A stretch of DNA of 64,000 nucleotides from Nymphalis io (GCF_905147045.1 NC_065905.1:3906001-3970000), one strand, 5' to 3'; counted from the first letter of the stretch, positions 11,213 through 22,332 are shown. The notes: generated by a model from the sequence alone, not told the origin. Translations and numbers: made by a program.

Positions 11213-12518
11213 ACATCCCATCATAATATAACTGAATCGATTATGTAACTGAATTAAAAAAAACGTGTATTATTCTTTAAATTTTTTCAAAATTTAAAAG
11301 TAGAAAAATTGATAAAAATATTATCTTTACGCCCAAATAATTTTTATTTCAGTAAAAAACCGTAACTTGTTTTTACGTTTGTAGGAATAAGCTGAGAACG
11401 AATAATAAATTACTTATAAATGTTTCAAAGGATCGAAACAAAATATGCAAAATATTTCATCCATTAATTTTTGAAATCAGTAGTACAATAATAAAAAATA
11501 ACATTTATATTTACACAAGTAATAAAATTTACGTTGATTTTTAAAAAGCAATGTCTTGTCAACATTCAACAGTTTACGGATTCGTTCCTGTTATTTTTCC
11601 CGCCGCGATAGATACTGACACAGATTATGTAAATGTCACAGCGGACAGAGTAAATATAAGAAATGAAAATACCGGTTAAAAGTTATACGGTTCAGGAGTC
11701 ATTCGAGGTACATTTTCAAACTTTGATTCTCATTTAAATAAAAGGAAAAACCTCTTTTCTTTGTCTCTCAGTCATTGTTTAGTCTTGTCCCCTGTGTTAC
11801 GTTAATGGAATTGAAATGTTCGTTTATTTATAAAATGCTTACATTGAGTTATGTTGGACTTTATTTGATTACTTCTAGCTTGAAAAGGTTTAATCATATT
11901 TATATCATAGAGTAAGTATTTTTTTGCTTTTTCCGTATTCACAAGAAATTTTATAATTTAATAAATATTGTTTGTTTTATTATTACAGTTTATAATTAAT
12001 TACGTAATTTCTAAAATATATATTATTATAATTATTTTCAAATGATATGCCTTTGGACAGATGCCTGGATTTCCGATTCAATGTTTTTCTTCATTTTTAT
12101 AAGTAATGTAAACAGCCCTCCAAGAGTCAGTCATAACCATGTATTATACAGTGCACCCATTTAAAAAAAATCAAAAAGCTCGATTGGCAATACATTTTCT
12201 GCAACCATTGAGAAAATGACAATGTTATTTGTAAGTGTCTTGAATAAAGTATATTTTGGTAAAAATATAAACAAGCAAAATTAACGATTAATAAACATGC
12301 AAGATTTAGCGTTATCAGAATCAATCAAATGTATAGATGGAGTACTTGACAGAGATCAAACGATAACATGATATTGAGCCCGCATTGACATACAAACGTA
12401 GGCGATACTCCCAATCCATTCTGCAATTTAGAGTTATATATTAATGAACTATTTCTCTCGTTATAGCAATAACGTGTGTTCAGTTTTGATATCATTGTAT
12501 TTATGTTTGTGTATTGTG
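11213..12518. other. A+T-rich unique DNA
   Basis: No gene or repeat seen. The minus-strand open frame at 12127-12324 is hydrophobic, low in complexity and unassigned. Confidence 0.55.
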
Positions 12519-12717
12519 AATTTTTTTTTATTGAAAATAGTTAAGCAGATAGGCTACCTGATGGTAAGTGATCACCATCAACCATAAACTATGCACTGTA
12601 AAACATTAACTATTTCTTACAAAGATTGACGTTGGGAACTAAGATATTATGTCACTAGCGTTGGTAGAATATGTGATAAGTGGGCCTACCAGAGGGGCAC
12701 CTACCACACATAACACT
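12519..12717 (-). mobile_element. Family A copy, degraded
   Basis: Recognisable blocks (ctacctgatggtaagtgatc, gttgggaactaagat, gtagaatatgtgataagtgg) with large gaps. The A tail of the adjacent LINE begins about 10 bp away. Confidence 0.65.
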
Positions 12718-12722
12718 AGATC

Positions 12723-15524
12723 TTATGTTTTTTTTTTATATTTGCCGGGAGGGCAAATGACTCTACTCCATCTGATGGTAAATAGTAGTAGAGTCCAAAC
12801 GCGACGACGGCCAGTACAGACGGGAAAAACGTTCTGCACTAGCCGCGTTCGCCTTGCCGGCCCGCAAGAAGACCTCTTCACGCCTCGTTTGAAGGAACCC
12901 GGGTTGTAAGAGGAGGGGAACACGTGAGCTGGTAAGGAATTCCATTTTTTGGAAGTGCGACAAAGAAAGGAGTTGCCAAATTTCTTTGTTCGCGATGGAA
13001 TTGATGTCACAATTAGGCGGTGACATCGAGAACCAGCTCGCGTGGACTTAAGAAAGAAGGGAGAAGCAGGAATTAGAGAGAATAATTCCTCAGAGCACTC
13101 GCCGTGATACAGTCGATAGAAAGCGCTCAGTGCTGCTATCTCACGACGCAATTGTAAAGGTTCAAGGGTGTTTGTGACCTTTACGTCGCCAATAATGCGT
13201 ACGGCACGTCGCTGCAACCGGTCCAAGGCCTCCAGTAGGTACTTAGCGGAGTCATCCCAAAGGTGCGAGCAATATTCCACGCAAGACCGTACCTGTGTTT
13301 TGTACAGCAGGCACAGTTTTTGTGACGTGAAAAAACGCCGCACCTTGTTCAGAACTCCGAGTTTCCGTGAAGCTGTTTTTATAACAGCCTCGACGCTGCG
13401 ACCTTAGTCCAAGGGACTAAGGTCGCAGCGAACGTCAATCCCCAGCATGGCGATTTTGCTTTGTATCACCAGCGGAGTACCACAGAGGGAGGGAAGAGGG
13501 GAAAATGCTGACTTTTTCGCTGTGAGAGCGCATACCTGTGTTTTCTTGGCATTAAACTCAACAAGATTATCAGAGCCCCATTTGGCGATGAGCTCTAATG
13601 TCCTATCGAGTTCAATGACAAGATTCTTCCGCCTCTCCTCAATTTCCGCCCGCCCAGCCAATGCGCGTCCGTGGTATCCACCATGCACTGTACTATCGTC
13701 TGCATAGCAATGTATGTTCCCAAGAGAGAGCATATCATTGATATGCAAAAGAAAGAGTGTTGGAGATAGCACAGATCCCTGGGGGACCCCAGCATTCACT
13801 ACATAGAATTGTGAAGCGCAACCATCAACTAAAACACGAAGGCTACGCTTGTGTAGGAAGCTGGCAATCCAGGTGCATAGCTGAGCAGGCAGACCATATG
13901 CCGGCAGCTTGGAGAGAAGACTTCTGTGCCAGACTTCTTGCCTGATTTTGATGTCAGGCATCGTATGGCCACATGAAAGTATTGTAGGTGGCAGCGCACT
14001 ACAATCATCGATGACGGAATTATCGGCAAAGAGTTTAGCCAGGAGATCAGCTTGCTCTTGCGAAATGTGAGCTAGCGATCCGTCCGGATTTCTGAGCGGT
14101 GGCAGCGAAGGTTGGCAGAAATTGATTTGCACAGACTTGGTCAGACGCCAGAAGCTACAGGAGCCCCTAGGATGCGAAACAAGATCATAACCAATCTGTA
14201 CAATGCGCTGTGCATCCGCTCTCGTGTATGCCTTTCTACAGGACTTGGAATTTTTATTGTAGTTTGCTTTCAGTGAGTCAATGTTAGATGCCCCGCTAAT
14301 GCAGCCGTTGATCCACTTGCAATATGCCGCCTGCTTAGATGATACAGCATCGGTACATTCACGAGTGAACCAACGGTTACGCGTACCCCTACTCACGAGA
14401 TCTGAGCTAGGAATGTAGTATTCCATTCCCAACATGATCTCGTCAGCAACAGCAGCGGCACTAGCTGTCGGGTCATTCCCACTGAAGCAACGTTCCTTCC
14501 AAGGGACCGACGCATAGTAATCGCGCATACCGTCCCAATCTGCTGACTTATAGTGCCAAACGCGACGTTTGCATACCGCTAGTGGCGGCAGCTTGGCCTG
14601 TGGCACTCTGGTGGATATAAGGCCGTGATCCGAAGAGCCAAGAGGAGCCTGAACCACAACCTGATATTCCACCGGGTGAGAAGTCAGCAGAAGGTCCAGT
14701 AGAGAAGGTGCTTGCCCATCAATGTCTGGGATCCTGGTGGGCTGATCAACCAGTTGGGTCAAGTCATGTGTGAGAGCAAACGCATGAGCAGTCCTTCCAG
14801 CATGGTCAGTTTTGAAAGATTTCAACCATGATTCTTGGTGAGCATTAAAATTCCCCAAAAACACCAATTCCGCGTTAGGAAATTGCTCTTGCGCAGCATC
14901 TGCCACCAGACTAAGATGATCAAATAATCGGCTTGTCTCCAAGTCACCATTGTGGGATCTGTAGAGGCACACGTAGACTCGACTCTGACGAACCAGGTCC
15001 ACACGTACCACCAACATGGAGAAGGAGGGGTCCTCCAAGCAGCGCAGTCGGTGACAGCAAACATCCGTCCTGACGAACAAGCATAATTCGGCTTTCACTT
15101 TGAAGGATTCTTCAAGCGTGTAGCCGGGATAATTACGGTAGCTGGTATCGGCAGGACGAAGTATTTGTGTCTCCGTGAGAAACAACATTGCTGGCCGTGC
15201 TGTCTCGAGATGATGGTGGACAGCGTTGAGGTTAGCGTGGAGTCCACGGATGCTAGAGAACTCGACCTTAAACAGCGAGGGTATGGTGGGGGTGTGCACC
15301 GCTGTACGACCGTTATTTCTGCTTTGTTGCGCTACCATTTGGGAAAAAAAAAATGGAAAAGAGACGTGAAGCAAGCGACGTATTGCCACGATAGGGATGG
15401 GCAAAGTGTGGAGGCGTGTTTCCCCAAGTGGTTGCCAAAAGGAAAAATACACTGACCCGCCGGACGGAAGGGCCCCCGAACCCCCCCGGAAGTGGCCGCC
15501 GGGACCCCACCTTCCGGTCACCAA
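12723..15524 (-). pseudogene. LINE ORF2: AP endonuclease + reverse transcriptase, broken
   Basis: The open frame from 15524 to 13404 reads 706 residues; the natural Met may be residue 63. Residues about 85-305 are an AP-type endonuclease (LTETQ at 116-120, SSDH at 297-300). The usual GDFNAH motif reads GNFNAH (224-229), so a catalytic Asp is replaced by Asn. The reverse transcriptase is cut: after residue 530 the frame passes from ...DIKIRQE to VWHRSLL (junction near 13934/13935), omitting the fingers and the first catalytic Asp. GVPQGS and CYADDS (606-611) remain. A TAA at 13404-13406 interrupts the frame, which then continues in frame to about 12723 with the usual C-terminal domain (SCVEYCSHLWD, RLQRRAVRI). 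The enzyme would nick, prime and copy its own RNA into the target; this copy cannot. Confidence 0.9.
13394..13430. repeat. Perfect 17-bp hairpin inside LINE ORF2
   Basis: cgctgcgaccttagtcc (13394-13410), loop aag, then its exact reverse complement (13414-13430). The minus-strand stop codon that breaks ORF2 lies in the 13394-13410 arm, the arm that looks like the added inverted copy. Confidence 0.92.
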
Positions 15525-15936
15525 CCGGCACGACGGTCCACCCCGAGATTATGCGTGGCCTGGTGGGGCAGCCTCGCGAGCTGGTTAGGCACGCTCGGGC
15601 CCCTGTACTATGCCACGGGCGGCCAGCGGAACAGCCGTTTCTTCGGCTCTCCCTGTCCGGCAGGTCAATACAGTTTCCCCCGGCATTGGTTCAACAGCCG
15701 TCTCCATTGGACCAACACCCATCGCGGCAATACTCGCTCGGGCACTGGCTGTACGCTGGCTGACCTCGAAACGCGGCTGCAAGCCACTTCACGAGTTTTT
15801 CACCATGCGTACGGTGGTAACAAGCCAGGCGGATGTTTAACATCCTACCACCAGATGAGCAGATGGCCGCTCAGATATCCCTTAGTCGCCTCTTACGACA
15901 CCCATGGGAACGAGAGGGGCAGTGAAATGTATTCTT

Positions 15937-15980
15937 TCTCCGTCACTGCACGGATAGTTTTCTCCGTCACTGCACGGATA
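15937..15980. repeat. Tandem 20-bp repeat in LINE 5' region
   Basis: tctccgtcactgcacggata occurs at 15937-15956 and 15961-15980, separated by gttt. It may be part of the LINE's promoter region; that role is inference. Confidence 0.8.
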
Positions 15981-16082
15981 ATGTGTCACGGATGTGGGCA
16001 AAACCGCTGATGGAAGCTAGTTGAATATATACTATGCGATGTTGACGTAAATACTATTTCTATTAAACGACGAGCACTTATA

Positions 16083-16382
16083 AAAGCCGAGATGGCCTAG
16101 TGTTTAGAACGCGTGAATTTTAACCGATGATCGTGGGTTCAAACCTGGGCAAGCACCACTGAATTTGCATGTACTTAATTTGTGTTTATAATTCATCTCG
16201 TGCTTGACGGTGAGGGAAAATATCGTGAGGAAACTGCGTTTCTAATTTCATTGAAATTATGCCAAATGTGTATTCTACCAACCCGCATTGGAGCAGCGTG
16301 CTGGCATAAGCTCCAAACCTTCTACTCAAAAAGGAGAGGAGGCCTTAGCCCAGCAGTGGGACATTAACAGGCTGTTACTGTT
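16083..16382 (+). mobile_element. Family B SINE
   Basis: Full-length plus-strand copy: gccgagatggcctagtg head, gggttcaaacc B box, ctgttactgtt tail. The flanking acttata (16076-16082, 16383-16389) is a plausible 7-bp target duplication. Confidence 0.85.
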
Positions 16383-16560
16383 ACTTATATTATGATCACG
16401 AACAAAACGATATATCCATCTACACAGTGCTTATTCAAATACTTGTTGTTATAGTTCTGACAGAAACTGATTTAAATTGCAGTGTATTTAAGCTGAAATT
16501 TATATTATTTATAGAAAATCCACAAAATTAATGTTATATTATCTATTTTTATAATGATTA

Positions 16561-16586
16561 CTGGCCGCCAAAAAAATCGACCCACC
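16561..16586 (+). repeat. Left terminal inverted repeat of Tc1 element
   Basis: Begins ctggccgcc, then seven A, then tcgacccacc. It adjoins a TA at 16559-16560. Confidence 0.9.
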
Positions 16587-16889
16587 CGTATTTTTTTACT
16601 TACAAAGTTGTTATCTTAACTATGCCACGACCTAGGTGGATTGTTTTACTTATGGGACATGCATTTAACATTTTATTACCCACTTGGTATTGATTTGGAG
16701 GAGTTGTAAGTGTTATTGAGGATATTTGGAATATTTTTAAAGTATTGATAAGAAAAGGTTACTTTGTGCACAAAGCGCATGGTTAGTTTATTTCCAGTTC
16801 TTAACGGTCATCTCGGTTCGATGTTTATTATTGATTAAGTGTATGAAACTTTGTTGAAACAATAATTTTAATAAGTTTAAACATAAAAA

Positions 16890-17909
16890 ATGGATACTAC
16901 TGAAGCAGAAGCTGCTCAAGTCGTAGCTCTTATTCATGAGGGGTTAAGTCAGCGAAATGTGGCTAGAACACTAAAATTAAGTCGTTCAGCGGTACGAAGA
17001 GTGTACAAACGCTACTTGGAGACTGGGGAGTATCGCCGGAGACCAGGATCTGGCAGGGGGCGTGTCACGAACCCGACCGATGACCGTTTTATTGGTTTGA
17101 CGTCTTTAAGAAACCGACATCTTTCGGCTGTTGACGGTCAAGGTAGACTCCGAGAAAGTCGTGGAGTGTCTGTGAGTGAAAATACTGTAAGAAGAAGACT
17201 TCGAGAGCAAAACTTAACCCCTCACAAGCCAGCAACAGGACCAAAACTCACAGCATCCCATCGACAAGCAAGACTACAATTTGCTAGGCAGCACGTCGAT
17301 TGGACACTGGACCAATGGGAGACAGTATTGTTCAGTGATGAAAGCCGAATGTCTCTAGTAGGCTCTGATGGACGACGTAACGTCATGCGAAGGCCAGGAG
17401 AACGCTACTCTCAGTGTTGCATTCGAGAAACAGTCCGATTTGGTGGAGGCTCTACAATGTTTTGGGGAGGTATTTCTTTGACGGGACGCACAGACCTGGT
17501 TTTTTTCTGTAATCGTGCTGTTAATGCTGAAACTTACATAACGGACATTCTGGAGCCTCATGTGATGCCTTACGCTGGATATATTGGGGATAATTTCCAA
17601 CTTATGCACGACAACGCACGACCTCACGTCGCTAGAATTGTTAAAGACTATCTCAGGGAAGTCGAAATTCCAGTTATGCAGTGGCCAGCCAATAGTCCGG
17701 ACTTAAACCCGATAGAGCACCTCTGGGACCAGCTAAAACGTACGGTTCGAGCACGAAATCCAATTTCAGAAACCCTGAATCAACTGGAAGCTGCCCTAAC
17801 TGAAGAATGGCAACGGACCCCACAGGAAGACATTAAAAAGCTAATCAGGTCACTTAATAGGCGTATGCAGGCAGTGATTAGGTCAACAGGAGGAAACACT
17901 CCCTATTAA
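16890..17909 (+). CDS. Tc1-family transposase (DD34E), 339 aa
   Basis: Cuts the element out and joins it into TA sites, acting in the nucleus. The N-terminal part holds a helix-turn-helix of the paired type (LSQRNVARTLKLSRSAVRRV, 19-38) followed by a basic linker RPGSGRGR (51-58) resembling the family's GRPR motif; these bind the terminal repeats. The DDE catalytic core shows D150 (FSDES), D241 (MHDNARPH) and E276 (SPDLNPIEHLWD), with 34 residues between the last two, which is the Tc1 spacing. The length of 339 residues is normal for the family. The ATG at 16890 is the first in frame and is preceded by an A-rich leader. There is no stop, frameshift or missing catalytic residue, unlike every LINE in the window, so it is a young or recently active insertion. 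Whether it is expressed cannot be seen. Confidence 0.96.
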   Translation: MDTTEAEAAQVVALIHEGLSQRNVARTLKLSRSAVRRVYKRYLETGEYRRRPGSGRGRVTNPTDDRFIGLTSLRNRHLSAVDGQGRLRESRGVSVSENTVRRRLREQNLTPHKPATGPKLTASHRQARLQFARQHVDWTLDQWETVLFSDESRMSLVGSDGRRNVMRRPGERYSQCCIRETVRFGGGSTMFWGGISLTGRTDLVFFCNRAVNAETYITDILEPHVMPYAGYIGDNFQLMHDNARPHVARIVKDYLREVEIPVMQWPANSPDLNPIEHLWDQLKRTVRARNPISETLNQLEAALTEEWQRTPQEDIKKLIRSLNRRMQAVIRSTGGNTPY

Positions 17910-18149
17910 AGTAAGATTTAGGCACCCAAATTTAAAAACAAACGGCATAATCGTTTTGTACACAAAAAAATAAAATTGCGTAAAATTTTGTGTTTTCGTG
18001 TTTTGTCACATATTTACCTAAAAACCTATTTTTTGCGCACTATTTCTGTTTTTGTACAATCCTACAATTGCATTTTTTCATTATCAATCTTAAAAATATA
18101 AATATGTGGTAGTTTAAAACCATACGATAGCTTTTTTACAAAAAATGTA

Positions 18150-18175
18150 GGTGGGTCGATTTTTTTGGAGGCCAG
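18150..18175 (-). repeat. Right terminal inverted repeat of Tc1 element
   Basis: Reverse complement of the left repeat with one difference (t for g at the seventh base); followed by tg and the TA duplication. Confidence 0.9.
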
Positions 18176-18464
18176 TGTATATTGCAAATTAATTTTTTTT
18201 CTAATATAATAATGGTTACGGCTCCTTTTTTATAAAAACATGGGATGTTATTGGATACTATTTTGTAGAGATTATAAAGAGCTACGAAATATATATATTT
18301 TTTTATTTAATCTATAATCAAAATTATTGACTGCATTCGTGAAGATATACTATCTACTATCATAGTGTAATTTTGCATACATGTTATCAGGGGTAAACAT
18401 AGTATGTGTGCTTCAAATTATACATATGAATTTTAAGCCAAAAACCCAACCGATTAACCGGCAA

Positions 18465-18760
18465 TTTTGTACACAATGTTGCTGAGAATACTACTCACTA
18501 ATATACTGAGATTTAGTATAGCTTGTTTTAGTATCAACTTTATAATATAATATGAGTGTGAACTTTACAAGTTATTATAAATATTAATAATGATTATTTT
18601 ATTTGTTTCAGTTTTTTGTACACAATGTTGCTGAGAATACTACTCACTAATATACTGAGATTTAGTATAGCTTGTTTTAGTATCAACTTTATAATATAAT
18701 ATGAGTGTGAACTTTACAAGTTATTATAAATATTAATAATGATTATTTTATTTGTTTCAG
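18465..18760. repeat. Perfect tandem duplication, 147 bp per copy
   Basis: 18465-18611 and 18614-18760 appear identical base for base, separated by tt (period 149). Each copy ends tttatttgtttcag, a pyrimidine-rich splice-acceptor-like sequence. Identity of both copies implies a recent event or an assembly artefact. Confidence 0.93.
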
Positions 18761-18794
18761 GTCAGGACCAATTTCAGATTGGGAATTTATTTCG
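18761..18794 (+). other. Candidate 34-nt micro-exon
   Basis: Preceded directly by ttttatttgtttcag and followed directly by gtaagtattc, which fit acceptor and donor consensus well. The 34 nt contain no stop in any plus-strand frame; one frame reads SGPISDWEFIS. No gene is recognised and no flanking exon was found in the window. If real, the window would be largely intron of a plus-strand host gene. Chance agreement remains possible. Confidence 0.35.
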
Positions 18795-18800
18795 GTAAGT

Positions 18801-19875
18801 ATTCATGTGAATTTATTATTATTGCATACACATACTTAATAACAGTTGCTTTTTTACGGAAGGTACTTTGACAAAATTGTTATATAACGCTTTGGTAAGC
18901 ATATATGTAATTACATTAGGTTATCAACAAAAATTGTTTACAATATTTTTGTTAAAATTGTAAAAACATAAAGTCAATATGTTTATTAGATATTGAGTCA
19001 TTAGATAAGCGTATTGGTTGTCAAAAATTTTACGAACGCTTGGAAAGGAAACACCTCAGACCTAAGACGAACTCGCGAAAGAAACTAAATTACAGTAAAT
19101 ATATTTTTATTTTTATTTAAAACTGCCTGAAGACTTGTTTCATTCCCAAATTGTTAACATCCTAAAATTCGTTCCTTAATATATTTATCTTTATTGTACA
19201 ATTGAAAATGTCTGTATGTTTTTCAGGATCCAATTATAAAGGCACAAACTTTGTTTTTTTTTTATTGACATAATTTTGTCATTATATTTTATTGCTAAAT
19301 GGCAACCCGTTTCCGCATCAATATGGATAGTATTAGAATCTATCCGTATTAAAGCGGGAACATCGAACGTTAATATTGTAGGAGAACTTAACTAAAAGTT
19401 TTTTTTTTTGATAAGAATAACTTACCAACGCTTAATCAGAAGATTGTATGGGAACGCATAGGACAAACATACGAACATTCATTTTTATTTAAACAAAATA
19501 ACTGATAAAACACATCAAAACTGGATTAATCCGGATATGATGTTTTTAATTTTGAAAATCTTCTTAAAATAAGTTATATCTAATAATAATTATCATGATA
19601 TTATTTGGAAGTTTGACTATATAATAAGAATAGTTTTCATACTTTGGCGACATATACAAGCCACAAGAGCCTATTTTACATGACAATACGATATAATTAA
19701 GCCACTCGTCTCGACAGAACCATGTCATCAAAGGGCAAGAATTGTATTCCATTTATACTATAAAGGCCTAAGAGTTTACCGTTTTGAGGAAAATTGAACA
19801 ACCGTACAGATAATATTCAAATTTACAATAATACGAGTTGCTATAGTATGTCATTACAATCAATTACACAAAAGT
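18801..19875. other. A+T-rich DNA with a family F fragment
   Basis: 19019-19085 (ggaaaggaaacacctcagac) relates to 3147-3275. Nothing else was recognised. Confidence 0.5.
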
Positions 19876-20110
19876 GTAATGTTACTGTTGTTTTGATCTA
19901 ATTCCTGTTTTGATGGCGGTGGTGGTAATGGCCTTATTTATGAACTGACTGATTTCTATCTGTCCTTATTGATTTGATATTCAAAAAAGAAGACACAGCA
20001 TTGTTTTAAATATTTTATGAAATCAAATATTAATTCTTCATTTTCACTCTTATTACTCACACAAGTCGCAGTTACGCACACATATTTTTTCTTTGCAGTA
20101 TGTCCTGCAA
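19876..20110 (+). repeat. Family E interspersed repeat
   Basis: Homologous over about 230 bp to the reverse complement of 55862-56095. Shared blocks include ttgttttgatctaattcc, tttctatctgtccttattga and the tcgcagtt region. No terminal repeats, tail or coding region were seen, so its class is unknown. Confidence 0.7.
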
Positions 20111-20132
20111 AATGTCTAGTTTTTCTTGAGAT

Positions 20133-20397
20133 TTTTTTATAGGTAGGTGGTCGAGCATATGGGCCGCCTGATGGTAAGTGATCACCATCGCCCATAGACA
20201 TTGGTGCCGTAAGAAATATTAATCATTCCCTATATCGCTAATGCGCCACCAACTTAGAATCTATGTTGTGATGTCCCATGTGCCTGAAGTTTCACCGGCT
20301 TACTTACCCTTTCAATTGGAACAACAATACTGAGTGTAGCTATTTGGCGGTTTTTGTTGTTTTTAGTACCCACAGTGCACAAAACCCTACCACAAAG
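20133..20397 (-). mobile_element. Family A copy, diverged
   Basis: T run, cctgatggtaagtgatcacc and the accctaccac end are retained; many small indels. Confidence 0.75.
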
Positions 20398-20535
20398 TAA
20401 AACTTTAATACAACTGAAACAACACAATAGAACATAATCAATAATACAAAAGTCGGGCCAATAATGAATTAACGACTTTAACTTTCTGTGCCCCAACAAA
20501 ATAGCTGCTTGAAATTAGCGCGGGACTTTTTTTAC

Positions 20536-20562
20536 GACGCTGATGTTCCCTACATCAGCGTC
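20536..20562. repeat. Short perfect hairpin, 11-bp arms
   Basis: gacgctgatgt, loop tccct, acatcagcgtc. G+C-richer than its surroundings. Confidence 0.75.
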
Positions 20563-21802
20563 TCGTATCGGAAAGGAATCTTCTAACTTTATATTCTAGC
20601 GAGATTAATCTGTACTAAATATTATTTTCCAACAATTTAATAACATAGCTATATTAAGCCAATATGTCAAAAATAATTACGGTCCAAAACATTTTATAAG
20701 CTAGTAACACTGTATATCAAGTGCGTTATGATTAAAACATTACATAAAATGTCGTTACCACCGAGTGTGGTAAGTGTACAAATCTAATATTCGTTTAATC
20801 TCAAGTCCGAGGTCGCAATTTACTTGTCAATGGGTGTCGGTCCAGCCGGCGGCTTGCAAATTGCCACCCCTTTACCGCTTATTCTGAGTGGACTGAATTA
20901 CCTCAGCCAATGTAGAATACATATAACATAAAGGTTTATTTAATTTGTGAATATTTTCATTGAATCGAGATTTCAATCGATTCTATCAAACACATTTTCA
21001 TTTATAATTATTTCTTGTTTATTATAATTTATGTAGTGAATTTAGTTTTTATTTTATAGTGAAAAATGTATGAGAAAAGATTTTCAGTGTTCAGTGATAT
21101 TATCATGTATTTGTATATAACATAAAGGTGATTGATATGATTCATGATTTAACTGCAAAAGTATGACAAAACATAATATTAAAATATCAAATTCGATCAA
21201 ATAATAGAAATATGCAAAAAAGGCACGGACAACACGTTTGTGGAAATTAAAAAGATAGATACTTTTAAACTTAATAATCATAACACGATACATCGTTTTT
21301 ATTACATTTGAAATTTATTCAAACCTTTGACAATGAAATGACAAAATCGGCACGTTTTCGCATTTTCACATTCGTTTTATTATTTACAATTGCGTAACTC
21401 CACTTTGTGTTTTGTTAATTGGAACGCGTGATACATTATATTATCGAAGCTAACATACAATTTTATATATATCCTAGTTTGTCTTTACAAACTAATTACG
21501 ACCAATAATTGAAAAATGAAATTGTATACAATTTAATATTTAATTTAAAATAAGCGTAACACACCTATTCCTGTTTAGTAAAGTCAGAAATGATATATTT
21601 TTATACATAGACAAATTGTCTACGAGGCGTTATTTAAAAGTTATTATTGGTTTACTATTAATAGATTAGAAACGTAAAAAACATATATTTTTTTTGTACA
21701 AAAATTTTGTATGGAGAAAATTTCTGAATCATGCTAACGTTTGATTCACCGCAGTATATATAAGGTCTCGACTTTTGAAATATAGAATTGGCATTCCTGG
21801 TC
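20563..21802. other. A+T-rich unique DNA
   Basis: A G+C-richer patch at 20810-20895 is unassigned. No gene found. Confidence 0.5.
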
Positions 21803-21927
21803 GATTTTTGCGACCTCTGATTTCAGCCACAACGGCAATTCTCTGCCGCACTGAAACTGCGGAGGATATAGTGCACAAGTATGTGCGCAAACACAGGTGC
21901 TCTCTCTTTTACTTCACTCTCATAATC
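21803..21927 (-). mobile_element. Family C SINE fragment
   Basis: Relates to the left (3') part of the minus-strand copy at 56432-56742: gatttcagccac, tgcaca and cactctcataatcc blocks. No tRNA-like head. Confidence 0.5.
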
Positions 21928-22332
21928 CAAAAATAATGTATAATGTTAATATTCAATTCTTACACAAACGTTTCGCAGTAATGTCATACCATTATAATTA
22001 TAACAAATGAATTTTTATTTTAAATCAATTTTAGACAACTCTATGGCAATGTTAAAATAAAATTTTAACGAAATTGTATTATGATTCTCGCTTCAGCTTT
22101 TAACATTTGTGTAGCGTGGTTGGTTGGTTATCTCGCAATACTTTTACCGAGTAATAGCTTTTACTTAAAATGTTCAACGTAAAGTAATAAAGTGTTTTAA
22201 TAATTAATCTTAGATGGTCAAAGGCAGGAGTCGAGTCACATGTTAAAAAGCGATCGATTCCACATTTTAACTTCAACTCAAATATTCAATAAAAGAAACT
22301 AACATGAAATTCACGCTTGTCACATCTAACGA
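21928..22332. other. A+T-rich unique DNA
   Basis: Nothing recognised. Confidence 0.55.

Larger units (their letters stand above)
12728..16010 (-). mobile_element. Jockey-superfamily LINE, nearly complete but dead
   Basis: Minus-strand non-LTR retrotransposon. The A tail (T run 12728-12738) marks its 3' end. The coding region runs from about 15524 down to the 12.7-kb end, and a G+C-rich 5' portion extends to about 16010. It is set apart from its surroundings by much higher G+C. The 5' portion carries two copies of a 20-bp unit and a cgcctcttacgacacccatg block that I associate with lepidopteran LINE leaders. Target duplications were not found, so the 5' boundary is approximate. A separate ORF1 (gag-like) was not recognised. 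Confidence 0.85.
16561..18177 (+). mobile_element. Tc1-type DNA transposon with intact transposase
   Basis: Terminal inverted repeats of 26 bp (16561-16586 and 18150-18175) match at 25 positions. A TA dinucleotide lies on each side (16559-16560 and 18178-18179), as expected for Tc1/mariner insertion. The right end carries two further bases (tg) before the TA that are missing at the left end, so the left terminus seems to have lost its outermost CA. Between the repeats lies one uninterrupted transposase gene; a poly(A) signal aataaa follows at about 17969. It may be capable of producing transposase. Confidence 0.93.

Noticed and set aside
15165..16010. Several open frames of 60-170 codons opposite or beside LINE ORF2
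   Set aside because: They lie in the G+C-rich LINE, where stop codons are rare in all frames; no motifs, and the minus-strand ORF2 explains the region.
16182..16367. Open frames reading MFIIHLVLDGEGKYREET and relatives (also at 8431-8676 and 49667-49867)
   Set aside because: Translations of the family B SINE.
18465..18760. CRISPR-like or satellite array
   Set aside because: Only two units, no spacers, and eukaryotic context; a simple tandem duplication.
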